A DNA stretch of 64,000 bases from the NCBI GenBank assembly GCA_018350325.1, contig JAEVLN010000004.1, positions 1,364,001-1,428,000 of the forward strand, given 5' to 3'. Below the pieces are notes generated by a model that was not told the DNA's origin, made no database searches, and saw nothing but the letters and a program-made list of their open reading frames with translations. The DNA is from Globodera rostochiensis (Eukaryota; Nematoda; Chromadorea; Rhabditida; Heteroderidae). The stretch's first letter is position 1, and each line of letters starts with the position of its first letter. Made by a program: the position numbers and the translations under genes. Shown here one piece after another: positions 31,205 to 43,331 of this stretch.

Positions 31205-31851
31205 TCTGATCAGCAGCAGCAAATCACTCTAATTTTTTGATTATTTTACTGTTTTTTGATCTACGACTTGTATAAACATTTTTTTTTTTCACTTCTCAGT
31301 CGTAAATTTCTATCCGTTCCCAGTAACTATCGTAATTAACTGATCAGTTGTTGCCGCACACCCCCCCCCCCCCAGGGCGAATTCCGTCCTCAATAATTGG
31401 GCAAAAAATTTTGAAATTCAGGCTAAAGACTGGGTTTGTTCAGAAGTGCCAAGCATTGAAACGGGGCTGTAAAATGCAGGGGAATTTATGGCATTTGTTT
31501 TTTGAAGAAGTAATGAAATCTCTGATCCGAGATAATCGGATGATGTTTTGATCTGATCCGGCGATGTCCCCTGACCATTTGGATCCCATCCCAAATTTTG
31601 AATTGGCCAATTGTTGCGATGTTTGCCTTAAGGCAATTTGGGTGTAAAACCCCCATAATAATTGAAAGGTACGCTAATAAGAATTTATTGCAAAGATACA
31701 ATATGAAAAAATGCGCAGCAAACCAATGTAACAATGTGCAGAAAAAAAGGCACAAAAATATCGTTCGGGAAACAAAACATTGGCGGCATCGCCAATTGCT
31801 GTATGAACAAACAAACGAACGGATGGATATAAAAATGGATAAATTTGTTGG
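31205..31851. other. Convergent intergenic region
   Basis: Lies between the 3' ends of the eIF4E-like gene (plus) and the P5-ATPase gene (minus). A run of C lies at 31360-31374. No coding exon is supported; the long open frame here on the minus strand is the wrong frame of the last ATPase exon. Confidence 0.5.
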
Positions 31852-34800
31852 GTCAATTTGGGACCAGAGAAGACAAATTTGGTGACGTAACGGAGCCGCC
31901 GGTGAGTAGTCGAAGCCAGGTTGGCTCGGTGCCAACAGACAACAAAATGCGCTCAAAGCGTGCCGACGTGGTTGAGCCGGACAACAACTGCTTGTGCTTC
32001 TTGCGCCTGAAGAAGAGGGCTTTTCTTTGAAACATGACAGGCCCTCGCCCAAATGTCGAGAAAATGAAGGTGTACATGTTCTGCACGTACTGTCCTTGAC
32101 CCTTTCCTCCAAAATGTTCTTACTTCTCAAGCACGTTGATGATGAGAAATTCGATCACAAAATTCTCGTACAGATAGCACAGCACGCCGTTGAGCAGTGC
32201 CAATGTGAGCAACAACAGACGGTCCTCAATGTATGGAATTGGGTCTGAAAAAGTGCAAAAATAATGCGCTTTTTTCCACGGAAATTTAAGCACACCAAAT
32301 TCGAGCCGTTCAATGACAAAAGCGGGCGGCTGCACACAGATGATCACGGATATCACACTCACAGTCAACAATGAAATGCACAACGGTTTGTTGCTAAAGG
32401 TGGTGGCGGTATTGTATATCCCCTCTCCCCCCCCCCCCCGGTTGTGTTGCTGGTTGTGCTGTGCACACCTGAATAAAGGCCGCCGGTACGGGAAGCCTTT
32501 GCTGTAGATCATGGCCAACATAATATACTGAAACATGGACACGCAGAACACGGCCGTTCCCTGCATCGAGCGCCGGTCTTCCGTCTCCGGGCCAACCGGC
32601 AAGGCATACGGCACAAACCATGGCTGCCAGCTAGTGTAGAAAAAGGCAAACACCTTGAAGTTTACATTTTCGTGATTAACAAACAGAACAAAAGGTTTTC
32701 TCACTTGGAAGAAGGCAATAATGGCCAATTGGCCAACAACGGACAGCATGGAGGCCAACGACAGCAGCCGGGTGGGCGGAGGCGTACGGGCCAACCGCTC
32801 ACAGGCGGGCGTGTAGCCAAACGACAGCGACACCAGCGTGACCAGCGCCAGGTCGATGTAGAGAAACTGAATGAAGGGAATAAGTCCACCAAAAATCAAC
32901 AATCTTCCCTATACCCATCCATACCCATGGCCATGGCTCACCTGAAAGTCGGTCAGGTTGGTGTTCAACCAGTACAGTTGCATGATAGTAACAAACTGGG
33001 TCAACGAGTAGCCGGCCATGTACTTAAACACGCCAAACGATGTGACAAGCGCCGCGCGGCCCTCGCGAATGATCTATGAGTGAGTGATCATAAAATAAAG
33101 GAATAAATGGTATTTTATTTAGTTGCCGTACCATCGGCACACATCGAATGTCGGCAATTTTGGAGGTGAACGGCGCCGCAATGGAAGCCTCAGCCTCGGA
33201 GAGAGAAATGCCGGCATGGGCCGCCTTCAGCGCGGCACAATCGTTGGCCCCGTCGCCGCACATTGCAACCGTGTAGCCGACGTCCTGGAGCTGGTTGACC
33301 AGCTGAAAGTGTAGCAAAATGGAACATCATGATTTTACTATGGAAAATTCCAGGACGCTGACCAATTGTTTCTGGTCAGGCGACATCCGTGCGTACACAT
33401 CACAGACACAGACCAACTGTTCAAGGATCTCCGGATACTGCTCGCAAATGACGCCTTAAAAATGAAAGGTTTATAATGATTTTTTCTGTTATTTTTAATT
33501 GCCGAGAACTTACTCAACGTAGGCCCTGAGACCGCCACATGGTAGGTGGACTCCGCAGTTCCGTCGCCAGAGAACGCCTTGCAACCGCCCTGTTCAGCTT
33601 CGTAGAAGGACAAATTTTCATCAAATTCGAGCTGAACATAAATAGAGAGATACGATATTATCAAAAAAACATTTTTGTACCACTTCCTCGGACGAGGACA
33701 CCGACTGCTTAAGCATCAAATGCGTGCGACCGTCGCGCGACTTCGTGTCGCATGCCTCCAGCAGAAAAGAGCGCTTGTTAGGTCGAATGATGCCGCACTC
33801 ACGCGCCACGCTCATTGCCGTCAGCAAATTGTCACCTGACGGAAAAGGCGATTTTTTAAGCTTCACCCCCCTCATATAAAACTTTAAAATTTGTAATTCG
33901 TGCTTAGGGTTCGGGAAGATTCGTTTTCTATGTCCTCAAAAACCCGCATAAATTTCTTAGGTTCTATTTTTGCCACGGCGAGGCATTGCGTATTAATGAA
34001 TCTGCACCCACCAGTGATCATGACGGTCCGAATGTTGGCCCTAAAACAAAACCGAAATTAATAAAAATTCAAAACAAAAATGTTTTCTTTTCAAAAACCT
34101 GTTGAGCTGATTGATCACGCCCGTGGTTTGCTTCTTCAGCCGGTTTTCCATTACCTTTCGGAATTGGCAATATTTATTAAAAAACCAATGGGACGGACGA
34201 CAGCAAAACGCACAATGAGCCCAAGCATGGTCAGCTCACATTCGGCCTGCTCCCGTTTGACCTTTTGCGCCTTCACATAGTTCATGCTCAGCACACGAAA
34301 GGCCACTGCGATCAGTCGATAACCACTAAAAAAAACAAACAATCTTCTTCATCAACTTCAAGCAGTTCAGTGTTGTTAACGTTTTGAATTGAAACAAATG
34401 TTTTTTTGGAGTAAAAGGGCACTCTTTCTGATTGATTATCGACCACTCACTGTTGCGCGTAGTTGTCCACATAGCTTTGGAAATCGGTTGGCACTGTCTC
34501 CGGCACGCACAGCGACGCAATCTTCTCCGGTGCACCTTTGCAGTACTGCAAACATACAAAAAAATTGTTATCATTTTTTGATAACAATTTGTGCTCTCTG
34601 AGTGACCAAATGGTGGATGTGCGAGTCCTCGTTGGGATTGTGCACAATGACCGCCATTCGCTGGAGAGAAGAGCTTAAAACATCGTGCCGTAATGAAAAT
34701 GCCGTCCAAATAATACCTGAAAGTGAACTGCCGAATCACCGCCAATTCCACGTCAGATTCCATCGCGGAATGCAGCGGTGGTGAGCGGATAACAGTTGGC

Positions 34801-37800
34801 TTAAGGAAATTTTTTGTTTTTTAATTCGCTCAATATTCGATGCTCGTCCGTCTTGCCCACCTGGAGCATGTCGTACATGGACGTCTCGTCCACCACAGCA
34901 CTCTCTGTCGGCTCGTCCATGATCCAACCAGTTTTTCGGAACAGCACCAGGTCCAGCGGGTCGCCGTTGAGCTCCTTGTCAATGCTGAAATTATTTTTGG
35001 CAATTTCTATTGAGGATGTGTTTGCTTATATGTACAATGAATGAATAATCCTAAAAGCATTTTTGAACCAAAATCAACGGACCGTGTCAGGCTGTGACAG
35101 GTGGCAACCGCCTTCAACAACTCCCCGTTCCCGGGCAGTTCGTCGGTGCAAAAGTCGTGCAGTTCGTTGCCAAATTCTGGCCCAAACTCGCGACCGTGCA
35201 CCGCACGCACACAGTTAAAGTCGAGCCTTTTAAATGTATAATTTAAAAAATCTTTTAAAACGAAGAAAAAACATTGCTTACCCATCCTCTGTCAGCGTGC
35301 CGGTCTTGTCAAAACAAATCTGTCAATTTAATCAACAAATTGTCATGGACTGTGAAGCTGGCAGCAAACTTATACCGTGTTGATGGCACCGCACGTGTTG
35401 ATTGTGGAAGGAGAAGTGCAAAAAATTTGCTTTGCCTTCAGGCGCATGTGGGCCGCAATAATACCGATGCTCATGGCAGCTGAACAAAATAGCGTATTAT
35501 GAAAAAATCTCACGCAACAAATTTATCATAAAAATAATTCAACAAAATTTTTTTTGACTTTATTTCACCATCCCATCCAGCAGAAATGTGGCACCATTCA
35601 CCTGGCAATGCCGGCGGCACAACGATGGTGATAATGTCCAACGAGCGGATGACCATCTTCCACACGCTGGCGCCCCGTGTGTACATCACCAGCACAGTGT
35701 AGAGGAAGCCAAACGCAGCGATTGAGGCGAGGAAGCCGACAAACTTGAACAAGTCCTTGGTGAAGCGGAAGTCCACTGGCTTCGGGTACATGATGGAGCG
35801 GACCAATTGGCCCTTCAGGGTGGAGTAAGCGGTGCGCAGCACAAACGCCTGCGGGGATGAAAAAAGGAGTGATGACATCACACCAGTGAGGTGACCAGAA
35901 TTTGGGCTGGATGGTTACCCTTATTTGATTTTTTAAGATTTTTTTTTCTATTAAATCCGCTATCTTTTATGAATGAATGTTTTTATATTAGTGAATTTTT
36001 GAAACAATCAGCAAAATCTACAAATGGATAGTAAAAAAAAAAAAATTTTAAAAATGTACGTAAAAAATGAAGGAAAAAACCCACCTGGACATGCTTACCG
36101 GCGTAGTAACGAGTCTAAAAATATTGCGGTAAAATTGTGAATATTTTTACAAAAAATTACAAAATTCGATTTCATTTAACAAAACAAAACCAACCTGCAA
36201 CACTTGGGTGCCACAGTAGAGGACATGCTTTGAATGCTCCTTGAACGAGAAGAGCGTGTCTTGGTCATCCTCCGAATCCGGCATGGCCACCTTTAACGGA
36301 ATTTTGAATCTTTAAAATTTGAAAATCCCCCCCCCCCCTCAAACAGACTTTGGTGATCGGCATGGACTCGCCGGTCAGCATTGCCTCGTTGACAATCACT
36401 GTGCCGTTCAGCAGCACCGCGTCGCATTGGAGCAGACAACCGCGAGGCGGAATCAGCAAAATGTCGCCATGTACAAGCTGAAAATGTAATTATAATTTTG
36501 TTGCAGCATATATATTGTACATCAGCGCTGGAGGACTCCACCATTTGGCCGCCGTTGCGCAACACATGCACCGTTTCGTGTGTGTGAACCATACTTCTGT
36601 TTAAAAATATTCAAATTTATGTGCTTCATTCAATGCGCGACTGTTTCATTCTTTTGAAACACAACAAAAGATGATAAACTTTTTAAAAGCGTTTAAAAAA
36701 GAAAAAAATCAGTTCATTCTAGACCAACAAAAATATTTCCCTCCCATAACCCCTTCAACGGACCGCAAATTGCGCTCCTCTTTCCGCGTCTGATACACAT
36801 CAAACGAAATGGACAACACGGACATTGCCACAATGATGGAGGCAAAATAAGCATAGTTGTCCATGTACCAAACGGTCACACTGGGGGGAAAAACAAATAT
36901 AACGCGGTTAACAAAATTTAAAAAAACCTAAAACTTTCGCATAAAGCAAAACATTTTCAGCCCCTGGTCACCAACCTGAACACTTGGAAAATGTAGAAGG
37001 GCGTGATGGCCTCGCGAAACAACAGCACGACCAGCGCCTTCACCTTCACCTCAATTATATTCGAGCCGTAGGTGCACATGCGCTGCACCGCCTCCACATC
37101 GGACAGGCCGGACTGGACACGGGCGGCCGAGTGAAAGTACGACAAAGGCAACTGAACGTGTAAATTTCGCGTTAAAGAAAAAAAAATCAAAATTTTGAAA
37201 AAAGCGTCCTTCCGTCTTAGTATTAGTTACCCAAATGAAAAAAATTTTTTGGAAAAAAATTTCTTACATTGGCCTCCAATTGCGAAATGGTGGCAAAGCA
37301 TTGGTTGTGCGGATGCCACAAATACTTCAATTTGCGATAAGTGAAAAAGCGGAGATGCGCCAACAGCAGCGTTCGGCCCCCGCCGCCGGGCAACATGAAC
37401 TGCTTCTGCCCGCACCGTTTGGCATCCAATATATGGACCGGACGGAACACCACGTTTTGGTGATCGTCTCTAAAGCAACGTTTTTGGAATTATTAAAAAA
37501 TTGTTTTGGAAATCCCGGGGAGCCCCACACCCGCCCAGTAATGCCCCCTCTGGTGCGAGACGTTCACACACCTGACGAGAACGTGGTCGCATCGCGAGAG
37601 CGGACATTTGGACGCCGTCATCCGGACCAACCATTCCGGGTACCAGTGGAGCAGCAGTCGCAGCACACCACCGGTCAGCACGCTCAGCACCACCATTGCA
37701 CACTGCAGGACATTTTGTATTACAAAAAATTTGGGGGTCCTCCAATTATTTATCTCCGACGACACTCACTCCCCGTCGTTATACCTCCGGAACAGAATCA

Positions 37801-39680
37801 ATGAACCCGACCCGGTCATATGAAAACATTGAATTTTTTGGGAGCCCCTAACCGTTTTCAAAAAATTCCTGGACTTCGTTCAGGACTTGCAAAAATGTTA
37901 GGAGACGGCCCCTGTCTAGTTGATGTCTATTCCTAGGCATAAAAGGAACAGACCGTTCTGATACGACTTCGCCGGTACCCGTACACATTGAGCGACTCGT
38001 CTTGCAGCTGGATGAGTGCGTGGTGCTGCCGGTTTTCCACGCCGAATCCTTAAAAATTAAAATAGATATAACAAAAATAACCATTCTCTGCGTTTACCCA
38101 TTCCGTTTTCGTCGTCCATTTCGGGTAAATCGGGTGCCGAGGTGCTAAGATGCCGAGGTCGAATGGGCCGAGTGCCACCACCGCTATCAGCGGAGGGATT
38201 TGTTTGGTTCAAATGATGGGAAGACATGCACTGTGCAAGCCCGTCGTTGCACAACCGCTGCTGCTGAGTGCCGTAAGAGGAGCTGCAGTTACTGCTCGAA
38301 GATGACGACGAACACGCTGACAAGAAAGGAACGTTTTCTCGAACAAAATGTTGTTGTTTTTTTGGGATTCCATATTTCAGAAACCAGAACCTTTGCTTTC
38401 GAAATGAACTCTCTTCGCTGTTTTGTAGAAATTTTCCAACTTCGGCTCATCAAACGGCATTTTATGTGGGGCAACAAAAGCAATTTCAAAACCCCAAATA
38501 ATTTCAAAAATTTTCCAAAATCAATAATAAAACATGAAATTATTGGCCGAACATTTTATCAGTGCACGCCACCGACAAAAGCAAACATTCGTCTAAAGAC
38601 GATTAGGGGATTGATTTTATTTTGTCAAATGCTATGGCCAAACGTTTCAAAAATACCAAAAATCGGTATTAACGAGATTTCTTTACAAATTTGAATGTTT
38701 TCCTGCCATAAATCTCATCCAAAAATCTTTTTCCGAAAATTTTCTGCCGTCCACAAAATGGAGTGTCGAAATTGTTGGCCCAAAATTTCACCGAAAAATC
38801 CAAACCGTCGAGGTCTAGCAGTGGAGTTGCCTCGGCGACTCTGCCCGCGGACCGACGGCACAGTGAGCGCGGCACAAACCGAGAAGCGCGACCCGCTGTT
38901 CTACCGGTACTGCTTGAAGGCCGCGAAGACGGCCCACCGCTGACCGTAGCAAAAGAGTCCTGCATGGAATTGTTGAGTAATAACGATGCCAAATATTAGA
39001 GGAAACAACTTGTTGCTTTCAAATGACTTTTTGCTCAATTTGTATCAGAGTTCGGTGAAATACGATTAAAAAATTTGTTGCTTAAACAGCTTCAACTCCA
39101 TGATCAGACAATTTGGGAAGGATATGCAATTAATTCACTGATAGCATTTTCCATATCAGTCAAAAAAAGACAAATAAATGGAAAAAGAGATAAGATTAAA
39201 GCATTAGGGTTAAGGAGGATTCATTTGCGAGGAAATTGGGGGGAGGGCCCGGGGAGGAGAACGGAGGACTGTCTGCCTCACTCCACGCCATTTTTTTTTT
39301 GTTGTACAAGAGAAATACGTCGACATCATTGACATATCAGTTCCCTATTTCCTCGCCAATCAATTCCCCGTTGTTCCTCATCATGCCCCCGGGTTTTTTT
39401 TTAATCTAAAATTAGTATTAACACAGCGGGCCTCCCCCCCCCCCCCTCCAACTGAATTTAAACAGCAAAAATTCGATGAGAATTAATTTGTTTAGTAAAA
39501 ACTTACGTTTGATTCCAATTCACACTCGTCGTCCGTCGATTGACTTATGGAATGAAGTGCAATTGAGTAGTATTTAATACAAAAAATGGGTTTAGTGAAT
39601 GGATCTGAAGGATTTGAGGTGTGTCAGCCGATGGACGACTTGTTGATGGCGCCTTGGAGGAGAAGTTCAAGTTGGGACAT
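31852..39680 (-). CDS. P5B-type ATPase, ATP13A2/CATP family
   Basis: A minus-strand gene of more than 20 exons. Diagnostic motifs occur in order. The N-terminal membrane region is [20 protein letters not shown], followed by [17 protein letters not shown]. The actuator loop is [20 protein letters not shown], split by an intron before [15 protein letters not shown], marks P5B (P5A has PPELP). The phosphorylation site is [30 protein letters not shown] and the hinge [20 protein letters not shown], then [12 protein letters not shown], follow. The C-terminal membrane helices end [18 protein letters not shown], and a last exon encodes [18 protein letters not shown] and more, stop 31852. P5B pumps are lysosomal/endosomal polyamine exporters in animals. 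The well-supported start is the ATG at 38965 ([11 protein letters not shown]). Two phase-compatible upstream exons (39680 [10 protein letters not shown]; about 39505-39541 [12 protein letters not shown] before a GTAAGT donor) suggest the true start is 39680; this 5' part is less certain. Confidence 0.9.
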
Positions 39681-40561
39681 TGTGCGTCTCACAAATTTGC
39701 TGATTGGTCGACATTGGCATTCAGAAAATAATACAAAATGCTATATAAGACAAACATGGAACACGAAGATGTTCAATTTCTTTTAACAAATGCTTAGTTT
39801 AAAGTTAATTAAAAACTTTACAACAACATGATTATTGTGATTGTGGTCATTGATGCATAGCGTGAAAGTGAAACAAATGTCTCCGGCTTTAAATTAAACG
39901 ATAAAAGCGACTTTGGACTTTTTTAGAGCCAAATGCATTCATTGGCTGGGGGAACTGAATTTGATTGATTATATTGATCAATGTTTTCAAGCTTTTTCAT
40001 CTTTTGAGCTTTGTATATTAGCATCCTTTCCTCCCTCGCCCACTTGAAAATATTCTAGAAGAACCCATACAACAAAAAAAGTCGTTTTTAACGCTTAATC
40101 TCGTTATTTGAAACTGGTTTGAAGCCAACATGCTTTATGAATTTTTTTTTGTTTTGCCAAACGCATAAAAATTGGTGGATGACGTGACCAATGGCGACGA
40201 CCGTAAAGTGTTAAATGCTTTTCTCCATTCTTCCCGAACGAAAAAGTCATCAATCACAAATTCCGAATCATTGAAATGGAGGAAATTGTTTTTTTTTCTT
40301 TCGAAAAGTGAAAAACGGATATTTTCTTTGGAAGAATGAAAATTATTCATCGAATTTTGCGGAAGGGGGGGGGGGGAATTGGAATTCATTTAATAAATGT
40401 CGCTGAACAAATTATTCACCGGGGGGGGGGGGGAGAGGGAGGCGGCAGGTGGTGGAATCGAATCCATTTTAATTGAACGCAGTCGGCCTGTTCGTCTGTC
40501 TCATCGCTGTGTGGCGTACGACCAACGAACGGTTGGATGAAAGAAGGAATGAAATGAAGAG
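39681..40561. other. Intergenic region upstream of the ATPase
   Basis: AT-rich, no supported gene. Contains G runs at 40360-40375 and 40420-40432. It ends where the eIF2D tandem duplication begins. Confidence 0.45.
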
Positions 40562-43331
40562 CAAATTACCTAATCCACCGAATTTTTTTTCTATTCTAAG
40601 TGAGCGTGGGAGGGGAGGGGAGGGGGGGAAATAAAATGGCAAACAAAAGCATAGGACGTGCAGTTAGAGGAGGCCAACAAATGTGCTTTTTTTTGTCTGC
40701 AAAAAATTTATCGGGTCAGCACTTTTCAACACAACGAGAAAACCATTTGCAAGAGATGATCAAATCATTTTTTAAATAATAAAATTTTGAGATTTAACAA
40801 ACAATCATGAAAGGATGAAAGCATATGCAAAAAAAAACAAACGGCCTGCGGGATGATCATTTTTTCGGCTCTTTGGTGCCCTGTAAAAAGTGCGATACGT
40901 AAAGACAAAATGTTTTTTGTGTTTAATTTGGACTCACTCCTCCAGCCGTCTGGGCGAATCTTCCATTGACAAGTCCGTTGGCCATGGCAAAACTCTGAAA
41001 TTGTTTTTAAAATTTAGCAAAAATATCTTCCATCAAGCCAACCATAATATTATTATTAGCCAGCACGGTTATCGAACGCCACACTTCTTCAGTTAAATGT
41101 TCAGTGAATCCAGCCGACTTCAAATTTTTTTTAATGTTTTCCTCATATTCCAACTGGGTCTTTTGTGACGGTCCCTGACGTGCACCCCCCTTTCTTCTCT
41201 GGCGCCTTGACGTTCCCGGACGTCCATCTCCTCCTCTTTTATTCTGTTCACTTCCGCAACCCTCTACTGCTGCATTTTTTTGACCAAACATCACCAACTT
41301 TTTGGACCCGTACTCCCTGTTTAAGATGGAACATTTGAGAGCATTTTCAAATTGTTGAAGAGAAACAAACCATAGAAAATCGCCATAGATGTGCAAAATT
41401 TTGATCGCTGAAAAAGTGTAAGAATAAATAAAATTCCAAAATAAGGAATTGTTTTAAACCGAACCTTTGCCCTTCTCGCCCGCCTGACGCTTCGTTCTCA
41501 GCTCTGACGAAGAAATGAGCGCTTGTCCGACCGCCACCAGACCGTAACCGACCTACAAATCGATGTAAAATTGAGGAAACTCCGAAATATTGTCAATTTC
41601 TAACCGGTGCGCCACGCTCCTCCGTAACAATTGCAATGGCGACGGGCGCATTTGCCTCAAAGTCCGCAAACGGATGGTCCAGCAAAATGCCTTAAAAAAT
41701 TTTTGGTGGCGCCACAGAAGTTTTATAACCCCTACCGGGAAGCATCAAGTCCGAGCCGTTTTGGAGAATGGGCAAGACAGCGGCATGGACAAAAAGCACC
41801 GGAAATTGGCCATCGAAGGAGGCGCTCCACAAGAAGTAGACTAAAAATGTTCTATTTATTTCTAAAAGACCAACATTTAATAATTTAAAATTCAAAAAAT
41901 CTTCTTATAAAAAAATTACATAAGATGAAAAAATCTTTTAAAGACAAACCGGTTGGGAAAATGGTGTTTTCGGATGGGCACTGGAAGAACAATGGTTCCT
42001 TGTCGAGAACGTACAAACACACATTTGACGTCGGAAGTGTGACCAAAACGCGTGCAACTTGTTGTTTGGCATTGAAACAGGAGTTAATGGCGCACGAAAA
42101 AATTGTTTTCCTGAAAATGTAATAAATCAAAACTTTTACTTATTAATTTCTAAGCCCCCCCCGCTCCCCTCCTCCCATTAAAAAACCAAATTTGAAGCAA
42201 AAATTCAAAAAATCTTTGGTACGCCTGCCTCTTCAACACATATGTATCATGAATTCGTTAAGCCCACGGGTTTCTATGTGGATATGCACATTACCTTTCA
42301 GAATGGCGAAGGTTTGTGTAGCTTTTGACGGTGAAATGCTTGCGAAACATAATTTCTATCTAAAATTCCACTGCTGATTTGGGAGCAGGTCGTTCGGGCC
42401 CCAAGGAAATGATCAGGGCTGCGTCGAAGAAAAATTTTTCGAAATTGGAAATTTTTTATTTTGGTTTTCGGAATCGAAACAAAAGAAAAACAAGATTCGA
42501 CGCAACTCTGATGTATACACATACCTAAGTTAAATACATCATCGTTTTCACATCCTATTTTTTTACATCAATTACTGGTCCACTATTTTTTGCCTAAGCT
42601 TAAGCTCAGGCTAGCTAGACCTGAGCCTAACAAACCCCTAAGCTTAGGGTGGCTTAGGCCTAAGCTTAATGAACCCCTAAGCCTTGCAATTTTCAGATTG
42701 CATTTTAATTATTATTTTTGCGAGGAATTTCACAATTACTAAATGAACGCCAAAATGTCCTGCAATTTTCAGGTTGCTGTCTTTGATAGTTTTTTTGTTA
42801 TGTATTTTTCCTTTGAAAAAATTTTCTGAATAAAAATTGCTCGGTTGTTGATTATGCAAAAAAAAAGTGGGGGCCCAAACATGTGGGCCCAAACGACCCC
42901 CACTCGCTGATTTCGATCTCTGCACTTCACTGCTGTGATCCGGACTCGGCTTCCGATCCAAAGTCAAATTTGTTATATAACTTTCTTCCAACTCAATTTA
43001 ATCAAAAACATACGCAATTACGCGATGGAATGGACGTTTTCCAAACACACATTCATTTTACAACTTAAGTCGATCAAACACTGGACTAGAATAAACAGAG
43101 AAAATGGCTCGGATTTTGGGTTTGTTTATGCACGGTTTTTGAACGAATTTTTTGGCGAAATGTTTTATGATAAAATTAAGTTTCTGAATATTTAATTGGC
43201 ATATTTAATTTACCTAAATGGCCTAACCCGACGTTTTTGGACCCGCTGAACACGAATTCCGCAATTTTTTTTATCTTTATCGACTTTTTAAGTCGGGAAA
43301 AGGGTGTTTCTAGGGGTTTGGGGGGAGGACA
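40562..43331. repeat. Tandem segmental duplication, unit A (shortened)
   Basis: Starts with CAAATTACCTAATCCACCG and a GTGAGCGTGGGAGGGGAGGG block, and runs to TTTCTAGGGGTTTGGGGGGA. Unit B (43332 to about 47055) begins and ends the same way, directly adjoining. Relative to B, unit A lacks the middle of eIF2D (equivalents of about 43660-44560 and 44600-45300). It has different sequence in its upstream portion (about 42360-43085 versus 46680-46830). Confidence 0.85.
40857..42350 (-). CDS. Shortened eIF2D duplicate: N-terminal and PUA domains only (MCT-1-like)
   Basis: Minus strand, beginning MFRKHFTVKSYTNLRHSERK, then VTLPTSNVCLYVLDKEPLFF and FDGQFPVLFVHAAVLPILQN with GSDLMLPG (PUA). It continues ILLDHPFADFEANAPVAIAI, YGLVAVGQALISSS and HIYGDFLWF, all as in the full copy. 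It then diverges into a basic segment (GDGRPGTSRRQRRKGGARQG) and a helical stretch (NIKKNLKSAGFTEHLTEEVW). After two phase-0 junctions it ends with the same terminal tail as the full gene (GTKEPKK, stop 40857). The SWIB and SUI1 domains are gone. In eIF2D the N-terminal half corresponds to MCT-1, the partner of DENR, so this copy looks like an MCT-1-type protein. All junctions checked keep frame, so a functional gene is possible; a recent pseudogene is the alternative. Confidence 0.65.

Noticed and set aside
31486..32130. 214-codon minus-strand open frame
   Set aside because: It overlaps the last ATPase exon in another frame. The phase-correct continuation from NVLEK is the shorter frame ending at 31852.
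42590..42690. Cluster of CTAAGCTTAGG/CCTAAGCTTA palindromes
   Set aside because: Short AGCTTA/TAAGCT simple-sequence repeat without inverted ends or target duplication; not called as a transposon.
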